In this document: in pieces, positions 1 through 6,136 of the stretch
Layout of the letters: the number at the start of each line of letters is the position of its first letter
How positions within the stretch are numbered: the first letter of the stretch is position 1
Assembly (NCBI GenBank): GCA_003152595.1
Contig: PMAM01000143.1
Coordinates: 46,896-55,847 of the forward strand
Source of the DNA: Acidobacterium sp.
GTDB lineage: Bacteria > Acidobacteriota > Terriglobia > Terriglobales > Acidobacteriaceae
Reading direction: 5' to 3'
DNA: 8,952 nt
Program-made: the position numbers and the translations under genes
Notes under the pieces: generated by a model
The model's input: only the letters and a program-made list of their open reading frames with translations
Told to the model about the DNA's origin: nothing
Database searches by the model: none

Positions 1-1305
1 GATATTTTCTGCACTTACTTCGGCCAGAATCGTCTTTATCGCAACATGGGCGATGGCACCTTCAGGGACGCCACACGCGAAGCGGGACTCATGGACGTGG
101 ATGCGCGCTGGGGAGCCGGCTGCACGTTCGTCGACTACGACCGCGATGGTTATCTCGATCTCTTCGTCTCGAACTATCTCATATTCGACTTTGCGCATGT
201 GCCGCGTCCCGGCTCCGGGGCCAACTGCAACTGGAAAGGGCTCCCCGTTAACTGCGGCCCGCGCGGCCTGCCCTTCGGCCGCCATTCTCTCTATCGCAAT
301 AATGGCGACGGCACCTTCACCGACGTCACGAAAGCAGCCGGCCTCGCAGGGCCCTGGCCGAGCTACGGTATGACCACGGTTGCTGCCGACTTCGATGGTG
401 ATGGCTGGCCCGATATCTACGTCGCCTGTGATTCAACACCCAGCCTCCTGTTCATGAATCAGCACGACGGCACGTTTAAGGAAGAAGGCATCCAGCGCGG
501 CGTTGCGCTCAGCAACGATGGCGGCGAAGAGGCCGGCATGGGCGTGGGCATCGGCGACTATGCCCTCGACGGCCATCTCGATATCTTCAAGACCCATTTT
601 GCCGAAGATACCGATGTGCTCTATCACAACGACGGCACCGGTAACTTCGACGATCGCACCCTGGCCGCAAAGATTGGCGTGGAGGTGCGCTTCGCCAGCT
701 GGGGCGCCGGAATTGTGGACCTCGATAACGACGGCTGGCCCGACATTTTCTTTGTCACAGGCAGCGTGTATCCCGAAGCGGAGAAGCTCCTTCCCGACAG
801 CCCGAATAAGTCGCCGCGCATTCTCTTCCGCAATCTTGGCAATGGCACCTTCGAAGAGATCGCCGACGCCGGTCCCGGAGTAACAACACCTCACTCCAGT
901 CGCGGCTGCGCTTTCGGCGACTTCGACAACGACGGCGACCTCGATATCCTAGTCCTGAATATGAATGAGCCGCCATCTCTGCTCAGAAATGACCTGCGCG
1001 GCGACAACCACTGGCTTAAAGTTCGTCTTGTGGGTACAAAATCGAATCGCAGTGCCATCGGCGCTCGTGTACTGGCTCACTACTCCGGACGCACTCAGGC
1101 CCAGGAGATCCTCAGCCAGTCGAGCTATTACTCCTGCAACGACTTTCGTCTTCACTTCGGGCTCGGTGCCGCAAGCACCGCCGATCTCACCGTCCTGTGG
1201 CCGAGCGGTCTCAAAGAGGAGTATCGCAACGTTGGATCCAACAAGCTGATCACCATTCAGGAGACTCGCGGGATAATTCCCAACCGTGGCTGGAGCCGAA
1301 CCTGA
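1..1305 (+). CDS. CRTAC1-like FG-GAP/VCBS repeat protein with C-terminal ASPIC/UnbV domain (5' end outside window)
   Basis: The frame is open from base 1 and residues before the first ATG (46) already fit the family, so the true start lies left of the window and at least 434 residues are encoded here. The protein is a chain of FG-GAP/VCBS beta-propeller blades, each with a calcium-loop motif of the D-x-D-x-D-G-x-x-D type: DYDRDGYLD (nt 133-159), DFDGDGWPD (388-414), DLDNDGWPD (718-744) and DFDNDGDLD (919-945). A fifth copy at 556-582, DYALDGHLD, lacks the middle Asp. Repeated 'LYRNNGDGTFTDVT'-type strands sit between them. From about nt 1018 to 1260 the chain matches the ASPIC/UnbV domain (IGARV, LHFGLG, VLWPSG). 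Family members are usually secreted or cell-surface proteins; their molecular role is poorly defined, and binding or adhesion is only inferred. The signal peptide would lie outside the window. The stop abuts the next gene's ATG, suggesting translational coupling. Confidence 0.93.
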   Translation, partial: DIFCTYFGQNRLYRNMGDGTFRDATREAGLMDVDARWGAGCTFVDYDRDGYLDLFVSNYLIFDFAHVPRPGSGANCNWKGLPVNCGPRGLPFGRHSLYRNNGDGTFTDVTKAAGLAGPWPSYGMTTVAADFDGDGWPDIYVACDSTPSLLFMNQHDGTFKEEGIQRGVALSNDGGEEAGMGVGIGDYALDGHLDIFKTHFAEDTDVLYHNDGTGNFDDRTLAAKIGVEVRFASWGAGIVDLDNDGWPDIFFVTGSVYPEAEKLLPDSPNKSPRILFRNLGNGTFEEIADAGPGVTTPHSSRGCAFGDFDNDGDLDILVLNMNEPPSLLRNDLRGDNHWLKVRLVGTKSNRSAIGARVLAHYSGRTQAQEILSQSSYYSCNDFRLHFGLGAASTADLTVLWPSGLKEEYRNVGSNKLITIQETRGIIPNRGWSRT

Positions 1306-2799
1306 ATGTTCCGACACCCCATTCGCGCGAGGCTGCCTTTTCTCCTGACTTTGCCTCTGGTCGTTGCCCTCTCTGCTCAGAACACTTCATCGTCGGTCAA
1401 CGACATCGAAGCCCTGATTCGCGCTCACGATTATGATCAGGCCCGAGGCAGGGTTCAGACAGCTCTGCGCAACTCTCCGCGCAACCCTCACCTGTGGACG
1501 CTCGAAGGTATCATCGATTCCATCACGGGCAAAACCGCCGACGCCTCAAAGGACTTCGAGACTGCCCTGAAGTTTGCTCCCGACGATCCGGCAGCGCTTC
1601 GCGGTGAAGCGCAGATTCTCTATAAGTCGCAGGACAAACGTGCCATTCCCCTCCTCGAGCGAATCCTGGCGCGGGATGGGAACGACAATACCGCACATGA
1701 AATGCTGGCCGGCATCGAGGAGAAGCAGGGCGACTGCAAAGCTGCCGTCGAACAGTTCGCACTTGCCGGCACCGCGACCGCATCGCATCCTCTCTCACTG
1801 GAGAGTTATGGCAAATGTCTGATGCAACTCCAGCGTCCGGCCGATGCCGCTCCCATTTTTCAACAACTGGCTGCTGCTCTTCCTCAGCAAACATGGCCAC
1901 GTTATGACGTCGCCGTCGCCCTCGCCGATGCAGGGCAGAACCAGTCGGCAATCGAAGTTCTCGCTCCGTTAATCGCCGGCGACCATCCCGATCCCGACGC
2001 GTTGCGCCTCGCTTCCGACGCCTATGAAGCAACAGGAGAAACCCCGAAGGCCGTCGCGCTGCTGCGCCAGGCTATCGTCCTCAATCCCGATGAGCCGAGC
2101 TATTACGTTGCCTTTACTGGCCTGTGCCTGAATCACGATTCGTTCAAAGTGGGCGTCGACATGCTTAACATTGGCATCCGCCACATTCCTCGCAGTTCGT
2201 CGCTATATATCGCGCGCGGATTGCTCTACGCCCAGATGGCGCAGTACGACAACGCCGAGGCCGATTTTCGCACGGCTGAGAAGCTCGACGCGGCCCAGGG
2301 CATCAGCGCCTATGCCATCGACCTTACCGACCTCCAGAAGAACAAGCCCGAGGAAGCCATCGAACATGTGCGCGCTCAGCTGCGGACGCATCCGCGCAGC
2401 CCACTGCTGCACTATCTGCTCGCTAAGCTCCTCTGGGCCCAGGGCAACCAGGCTGGCAGCCCCGCCATGGCCGAAGCGCAAAAAGAAGCCTCGGCGGCGA
2501 TCGCACTCAAACCCAATCTGAACGAGGCGCGTGACCTGCTCGGAGACATCGACATTGCCTCCGATCGTTATGGTGACGCGGAGCAACAGAGCAGAACTGC
2601 GCTCCAGATCGATCCGTCCGATCAGACCGCCATCTACCACCTGATTGTTGCGCTGCGTCACAACCATGAGCAAAACGCTGCATCCGAGATTCCGGCTCTG
2701 GTGAAGCGCCTCTCTCTTCTGCAACAGCAGTCGCTCGATCAGGAGACCGCGCGCAAACATTTCAGCCTGGTTGAGAGCAAGACGGCACAATCTCCCTGA
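1306..2799 (+). CDS. Secreted tetratricopeptide repeat (TPR) protein
   Basis: This is a 497-residue protein starting at the ATG that directly follows the TGA of the upstream CRTAC1-like gene. A GGAG at 1292-1295 is a plausible ribosome binding site. Residues 1-24 look like a Sec signal peptide: a basic start (RHPIRAR), a hydrophobic core (LPFLLTLPLVVAL) and a likely cleavage after LSA before QN, so the mature protein should be periplasmic or exported. The rest is helical and made of degenerate TPR units. Clear examples lie near residues 32-60, 63-95, 98-125, 165-192, 232-262, 298-328, 366-405 and 408-438, with typical endings such as ALKFAPDDPAAL, AIVLNPDEPSYY and ALQIDPSDQTAI. No catalytic domain is visible. 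TPRs bind proteins or peptides, so a scaffold role is likely; a partnership with the upstream FG-GAP protein is inferred from the tight coupling only. The substrate or partner is unknown. Confidence 0.92.
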   Translation: MFRHPIRARLPFLLTLPLVVALSAQNTSSSVNDIEALIRAHDYDQARGRVQTALRNSPRNPHLWTLEGIIDSITGKTADASKDFETALKFAPDDPAALRGEAQILYKSQDKRAIPLLERILARDGNDNTAHEMLAGIEEKQGDCKAAVEQFALAGTATASHPLSLESYGKCLMQLQRPADAAPIFQQLAAALPQQTWPRYDVAVALADAGQNQSAIEVLAPLIAGDHPDPDALRLASDAYEATGETPKAVALLRQAIVLNPDEPSYYVAFTGLCLNHDSFKVGVDMLNIGIRHIPRSSSLYIARGLLYAQMAQYDNAEADFRTAEKLDAAQGISAYAIDLTDLQKNKPEEAIEHVRAQLRTHPRSPLLHYLLAKLLWAQGNQAGSPAMAEAQKEASAAIALKPNLNEARDLLGDIDIASDRYGDAEQQSRTALQIDPSDQTAIYHLIVALRHNHEQNAASEIPALVKRLSLLQQQSLDQETARKHFSLVESKTAQSP

Positions 2800-3062
2800 C
2801 TGCTGTTCCAATCATCGAACTGAGACCATCTCCAGGCAATTGACTTTAATCAGGAATGAATCGGCCTGGAAGACGGGCGGCTGTTTCGCAGGCATTTCCG
2901 CTTTCAGAATGACCATCCGATACTCCACCATCAGCACCACGCCTGAGCGCCTGCCTCTTCCTGAACGTCTGGACTCCTGCGGGCCATGGGCGCAAGCGGG
3001 CCAGTCGTGTCCTGCAACCATGGCGGGGACTTCGTCGTCGGATCGGGAGGTGGATCTTTTTG

Positions 3063-3100
3063 TTAAAAGGGCGTTGCTCTACCAACTGAGCTACGGTCTC
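3063..3100 (-). pseudogene. Truncated tRNA-Lys(UUU), 5' half only
   Basis: Read on the minus strand from 3100, the sequence follows tRNA numbering for positions 1-38. The acceptor 5' strand GAGACCG (3100-3094) is followed by TA at positions 8-9. A perfect D arm has stem GCTC/GAGC (3091-3088 and 3079-3076) around the loop AGTTGGTA. Then come A26, anticodon 5' stem ACGCC (3074-3070) and anticodon loop CTTTTAA (3069-3063) with a UUU anticodon, the normal tRNA-Lys loop. The next bases should be GGCGT to close the stem but read CAAAA. No T arm (TTCRANY loop) follows at the right distance, and no CGGTCTC acceptor 3' strand follows it. The gene is therefore cut right after the anticodon loop and should not give a functional tRNA by itself. 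A remnant of recombination or integration is the simplest reading; an assembly error is possible. Confidence 0.75.
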
Positions 3101-3136
3101 ACAACTGCTCTCGGTTTATGTGGTCAACGCTGGCGC

Positions 3137-3167
3137 CTCGGAGCTGCACGAAGCGTGCAGGGCCGAG
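3137..3167 (-). terminator. Strong hairpin just downstream of galT, possible terminator
   Basis: An inverted repeat gives an inner 7-bp perfect stem, CTGCACG (3144-3150) with CGTGCAG (3154-3160), around a 3-nt loop. After a 2x2 internal mismatch, an outer 5-bp stem pairs CTCGG (3137-3141) with CCGAG (3163-3167). It begins 4 bp past the galT stop and lies between two convergent genes, where a terminator is expected. Neither strand shows a T tract after the stem, so it is not a textbook intrinsic terminator. It may instead stabilise the 3' end of the galT mRNA. Confidence 0.45.
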
Positions 3168-3171
3168 TCGC

Positions 3172-4218
3172 TCAGCGGCGATCCATGAAGTGAGTTTCGG
3201 GGAGCGATTGCAGGCGCTCGGCGGCGGACTCAGGTGTGATGTCGCGCTGGGGCATGCCGAGCATTTCGAAGCCAACCATATATTTGCGGACCGTGGCGGA
3301 ACGCAGCAGCGGAGGGTAAAAGTGCGCGTGGAAGTGCCACTCGTCGTGGGGATCGCCGTCGGTGGGCGCCTGGTGGAAGCCCATGGTGTAGGGGAAGCTG
3401 GTTTCGAAGAGATTGTCGTAACGGGTGGTGAGCTGTTTAAGGATGCCGGCGAGGGCATCGCGCTCGGCGTCCGTGAAGTCGAGCAGCGAGCGGAGGTGAC
3501 GCTTCGCGAGGACCAGCGTCTCGAAGGGCCAGACGGCCCACCAGGGGACGACGGCGAGGAAGCTGTCGTTCTGGGCGACGATGCGGACCTTCTCCCGCGT
3601 TTCGAGAGCGGCGTAGTCGCAAAGCAGACAGGTGCCGCGGGTGGCGCGGTAGTCGCGGAGGGAGTCGGTCTCGGCCTGGGGCTCGTCGGGGATGTGTTCG
3701 GTGGTCCAGATCTGACCGTGGGGATGCGGATTGCTGGCGCCCATCATCGGGCCGCGGTTCTCGAAGATCTGCACGTAGCGGAAGTCGGGCTCGGCGCCGA
3801 GGGTGCGGTACTCCTCGGTCCAGGCGTCGACGACGCGGCGGATGTCGGGGACTGACATGCGGGCGAGCGTGAGGCTGTGGTCGGGATGGAAGCAGAGGAC
3901 GCGGCAGCGGCCGCGCTCGCGGTCGGCGCGGAGGAGCTCGGGGGCGTCGCGGCGCTGTGGCTCAGGCGAGTCGGGCAGGAGCGCGGCGTAGTCGTTGTCG
4001 AAGACGTAGACGCTTTCGTACTTCGGCGTGAGGTGGCCGCCGGCGCGCGTGTTGCCGGGGCAGAGGTAGCAGGCGGGGTCGTAGTGGACGTCGGAGAATC
4101 CGGAGGTGGGGTTGACCTCGCCTTGCCACGGGCGCGCGGTGCGGTGCGGGGAGACGAGCACCCACTGGCGACGGAGGGGATTGAAGCGGCGATGCGGGTA
4201 TTGGAGAGATTCGGACAA
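3172..4218 (-). CDS. galT: Galactose-1-phosphate uridylyltransferase (GalT)
   Basis: GalT transfers UMP from UDP-glucose to galactose-1-phosphate, giving glucose-1-phosphate and UDP-galactose in the cytosolic Leloir pathway. The 348-residue length matches typical bacterial GalT. The active-site motif SNPHPHGQIW spans 162-171; His167 of the His-Pro-His is the expected uridylylated nucleophile, followed by the conserved Gln169. Expected metal ligands of the class are present: Cys50 and Cys53 (CYLC), His114 (HPDHSLTL) and His165. The C-terminal HAHFYPPLLRSATVRK and QRDITPESAAERL segments are also diagnostic. The start is taken as TTG at 4218-4216 because the N-terminal SESLQYPHRRFNPL follows immediately, an AGGAG lies 5 nt upstream, and this gives the usual family length. 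The same frame stays open far upstream inside the ATP-grasp gene, but that part does not resemble GalT. It lies 35 bp after the ATP-grasp gene and is probably co-transcribed. No galK or galE is visible. Confidence 0.96.
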   Translation of the reverse strand: MSESLQYPHRRFNPLRRQWVLVSPHRTARPWQGEVNPTSGFSDVHYDPACYLCPGNTRAGGHLTPKYESVYVFDNDYAALLPDSPEPQRRDAPELLRADRERGRCRVLCFHPDHSLTLARMSVPDIRRVVDAWTEEYRTLGAEPDFRYVQIFENRGPMMGASNPHPHGQIWTTEHIPDEPQAETDSLRDYRATRGTCLLCDYAALETREKVRIVAQNDSFLAVVPWWAVWPFETLVLAKRHLRSLLDFTDAERDALAGILKQLTTRYDNLFETSFPYTMGFHQAPTDGDPHDEWHFHAHFYPPLLRSATVRKYMVGFEMLGMPQRDITPESAAERLQSLPETHFMDRR

Positions 4219-4223
4219 ACGGG

Positions 4224-4228
4224 CTCCT
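4224..4228 (-). promoter_or_regulatory. Ribosome binding site supporting the TTG start of galT
   Basis: On the minus strand AGGAG is followed by five bases (CCCGT) and then TTG. It is the clearest Shine-Dalgarno sequence in the window. No ATG or GTG in the galT frame is nearby, so it decides the start. It sits in the 35-bp gap after the TAA of the ATP-grasp gene, so galT can be translated independently of that gene. Confidence 0.75.
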
Positions 4229-4253
4229 GTTAGGTGAGTGCTCTGTCTGCGGT

Positions 4254-5462
4254 TTACGCTGTGGGTTTGTCGGGTACGGGTGCGGTGGCGAGGTACTCGT
4301 GGGCGAAGCGCTGGGCGTAGTCCTCGAGCAGCGCGCGGACGCGCCCGGGATCGCCGCTGCGCACGATGAGGCCAGCGTGGTGGTGTTTCTTGAGGCGCAG
4401 GACGATCTCGGGGGCGTTGAACATCGCGGTGTCGGGATCGGCGGTTTTCGCGAGGCAGAGGACGCTGCCGGCGTAGAGGGCGTGCGGCTCGGGCGCGCGA
4501 TACGATTCGCCGCGCAGGTTCGCGACCTCGATGCGGGCCCATTCGCGCCAGAGGTTCACGCCGGTGGCGAGTTCGACCACGTCGGCAATGAAGGCGCCGC
4601 CGACGCGTGCGGCGGCTTCGAGGAAGTAGAAGCGGCCGTCTTCCCTGCCCCGGATGTACTCGGCGTGATTGACGCCGCGGACCATGCCCATGGCCGGCAT
4701 GAGCTGCGCATTGATGGCGGTGAGCTGGCGGGTCTCGTCGGAACCGCGGTCGAGGATGCGGGTGGTGAAGACGCCGCCCTCGTGCATGACCTGCATGGGC
4801 GGCTTGCCGTAGCCGCTGACGCTGGTGAAGACGACCTGGCCTTCGCTCGTAATGGAGTCGACGTGGAAGATGTCGCCGGGGACGAAGCGCTCGAGGAGGT
4901 AGAAGCTCTGGCGGTCGCCGAGTTGTTCGAGCGCGCGCCAGACGTCGTCGGGGGAGTGCATCTTTTTGATCCCGATGGCGGAGGCTTCGCTGCGCGGCTT
5001 GAGAACCCAGGGCGCGGGGACGCGCTGCATCCATTCACGCAGCTCGCTGTGGACGAGGACGCGAGTGAAGTCGGGCACCAGGGCGCCGGCCTGCTGGGCC
5101 TGCTCGCGCATGACGAGCTTGTCGCGGAAGTGCGCGGTGAGGGTGCGGCCCATGCCGGGGATGCGCATGTGCTCGCGGAGGTGGGCGACGGTCTCCATGT
5201 CGAACTCGTCGAGGGCGACGAGGCGGTCGAAGCGTTTGGAGCGGGCTACATATGTAACCGCGTTGGTGACTTGTTCGAGAGTGAGGCCGTCCGGCATGGC
5301 GTGGAAGTCTTCGAGGATGGACTTCGGCCAGTTGGCGTTGCGAAGCTTGTCGACGGTAAGCAGGACGACGCGGCAGCCGAGGGCGGCGCACTCCTCGAGG
5401 AAGGCCTGGCCTTTCTCGTAGGTGCTGATGCAGAAGATCCGTGGCTGTTCGGACGGATTCAT
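4254..5462 (-). CDS. ATP-grasp domain ligase of unknown substrate
   Basis: This 402-residue soluble protein has the order of the carboxylate-amine/thiol ligase ATP-grasp superfamily. Residues 1-105 form a Rossmann-like preATP-grasp region (RIFCISTYEKG; RLVALDEFD at 80-88). Residues 110-310 form the ATP-grasp fold: HFRDKLVMRE at 111-120, the nucleotide-binding lysine in VLKPRSEASAIGI (153-165, Lys155), the hinge-side acids in LLERFVPGDIFHVDS (189-203), and the metal-binding end FLEAAARVGGAF (280-291). A C-terminal lobe with GLIVRSGDPGRV (364-375) resembles the carboxylase-type C-terminal subdomain. In many ATP-grasp enzymes the metal motif is E-x-N; here the Asn position is Ala284, which may be a subfamily trait. 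Such enzymes activate a carboxylate as acyl-phosphate and join it to an amine or similar group; the substrates cannot be read from sequence. No clear ribosome binding site precedes the ATG. It lies 35 bp upstream of galT and is divergent from the DUF4254 gene. Confidence 0.88.
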   Translation of the reverse strand: MNPSEQPRIFCISTYEKGQAFLEECAALGCRVVLLTVDKLRNANWPKSILEDFHAMPDGLTLEQVTNAVTYVARSKRFDRLVALDEFDMETVAHLREHMRIPGMGRTLTAHFRDKLVMREQAQQAGALVPDFTRVLVHSELREWMQRVPAPWVLKPRSEASAIGIKKMHSPDDVWRALEQLGDRQSFYLLERFVPGDIFHVDSITSEGQVVFTSVSGYGKPPMQVMHEGGVFTTRILDRGSDETRQLTAINAQLMPAMGMVRGVNHAEYIRGREDGRFYFLEAAARVGGAFIADVVELATGVNLWREWARIEVANLRGESYRAPEPHALYAGSVLCLAKTADPDTAMFNAPEIVLRLKKHHHAGLIVRSGDPGRVRALLEDYAQRFAHEYLATAPVPDKPTA

Positions 5463-5498
5463 TGGTCACTGGTGTTCTACCATAGCCTCGAAGCCAGG

Positions 5499-6110
5499 AT
5501 GAGCGAACTTCTCCACTTTTCTGCTGCCGAAATCGCCGCTCTTCACGACCGCGCCACCCGCCTGTGGCACGATGACCCTTTCAACGTCGTCGTTGCCGGG
5601 CAGCCGTTCTACGACACAGTCGCAGCCCAGCACCGTGCCAACTTCGACCTTTGGCACGTTGAAGATCGGGCCCGCGCTCCCCGTGCCACCGACGCCGATA
5701 TCGCCGAAGTCAAGCGCGCCATCGACCACTTCAACCAGAGCCGCAACGACCTCGCCGAACAGTGCGACGCCATGCTCCTCGAATCTCTCCAGGCCGCGAA
5801 GCTGCCTAATCCGGCCGCCAGCCTCAACTCGGAGAGCCCCGGCCTCATGATCGATCGCCTCTCCATCCTCGCCCTCAAAATCTTCCATACCGCGGAAGAA
5901 ATCGATCGCCCCAACGCGCCACCGGACCACGCCCACCGCAACCGCCAGCGCTTCGAGCTCCTGATGGAACAACGCCAGGATCTGGTCGGCTGCCTCGACC
6001 AGTTCTGGGCGGAGGTCCTGGCCGGACGGCGCCGGTTCAAGGTCTACCGGCAGCTCAAGATGTACAACGACCCCACGCTGAACCCGGCGATTTACGGCTC
6101 TGAACGCTGA
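5499..6110 (+). CDS. DUF4254 family protein
   Basis: This 203-residue, mostly helical, probably cytosolic protein has no signal peptide or membrane segment. I recognise the DUF4254 pattern: NFDLWHVEDRAR at 48-59, KRAIDHFNQSRNDL at 72-85 followed by EQCD, the mid-chain PGLMIDRLSILALKI at 114-128, and a C-terminal YRQLKMYNDPTLNPAIY at 183-199. The conserved His53/Glu55/Asp56 and Arg82/Asn83/Asp84 clusters could be catalytic or metal sites, but no function is established to my knowledge. In other genomes the family is, as I recall, often near glycosyltransferase genes; that is memory, not something seen here. The ATG at 5499 is chosen because similarity begins there; a GTG at 5472 in the same frame is the alternative. 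The frame stays open further left only because it runs antisense to the ATP-grasp gene. The last codons overlap a 7-bp tandem repeat. The next gene starts 26 bp downstream. Confidence 0.87.
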   Translation: MSELLHFSAAEIAALHDRATRLWHDDPFNVVVAGQPFYDTVAAQHRANFDLWHVEDRARAPRATDADIAEVKRAIDHFNQSRNDLAEQCDAMLLESLQAAKLPNPAASLNSESPGLMIDRLSILALKIFHTAEEIDRPNAPPDHAHRNRQRFELLMEQRQDLVGCLDQFWAEVLAGRRRFKVYRQLKMYNDPTLNPAIYGSER

Positions 6111-6128
6111 ACGCCGAACGCGGTACGC
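6101..6128 (+). repeat. 7-bp tandem repeat across the DUF4254 stop codon
   Basis: Four heptamers stand head to tail: TGAACGC (6101-6107), TGAACGC (6108-6114), CGAACGC (6115-6121) and the degenerate GGTACGC (6122-6128). The first unit encodes the end of the DUF4254 protein and the second supplies its TGA stop; the rest fills most of the 26-bp gap before the GTG of the deacetylase gene. Because the unit is not a multiple of three, a copy-number change would alter the spacing to the next gene. Confidence 0.8.
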
Positions 6129-6136
6129 TGGTTTTC

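Larger units (their letters stand above)
2800..3171. other. Intergenic region between convergent TPR gene and galT
   Basis: About 370 bp lie between the stop of the TPR gene and the stop of galT, which point toward each other. The region holds a truncated tRNA-Lys on the minus strand (3063-3100) and a strong hairpin (3137-3167). The stretch 2800-3062 has no gene I can identify. A minus-strand open frame of 69 codons (2812-3021) is present, with no clear ribosome binding site and no recognisable family. I see no transposase, integrase or inverted terminal repeats here. Confidence 0.7.

Noticed and set aside
2821..2827. TGAGACC here is an inverted match to 3095-3101 and could be the lost acceptor 3' strand of the tRNA
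   Set aside because: On the minus strand the 17 bases before it do not form a T stem and have no TTCRANY loop; a 7-bp match within 300 bp can be chance.
2800..3062. The tRNA-Lys as an intact gene interrupted by an intron, with its 3' half further along the minus strand
   Set aside because: I looked for GGCGT followed by a T arm with a TTCRANY loop and a CGGTCTC-like acceptor strand. A GGCGT occurs on the minus strand near 2940 but no T arm follows at the proper distance.
3119..3124. TTGACC on the minus strand upstream of the tRNA fragment as a -35 promoter box
   Set aside because: A matching -10 box at proper spacing is not present before the tRNA 5' end.
3118..3855. A 245-codon plus-strand open frame antisense to galT
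   Set aside because: It is a shadow of galT with low-complexity Val/Gly/Glu composition, while galT has unambiguous active-site motifs.
4219..5034. Extension of the galT frame to a 620-residue protein
   Set aside because: The extra 272 codons are very Arg/Pro/His-rich, run in a second frame of the ATP-grasp gene and have no GalT similarity; the TTG at 4218 has a strong ribosome binding site.
4299..5498. A 400-codon plus-strand open frame antisense to the ATP-grasp gene and in phase with DUF4254
   Set aside because: Its Ala/Gly/Val/Glu/Asp-rich composition is what the antisense of C-ending codons gives, and DUF4254 similarity begins only at 5499.
5472..5498. GTG at 5472 as an upstream start for the DUF4254 gene
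   Set aside because: The nine extra residues do not look like the family and neither start has a clear ribosome binding site; kept only as an alternative.
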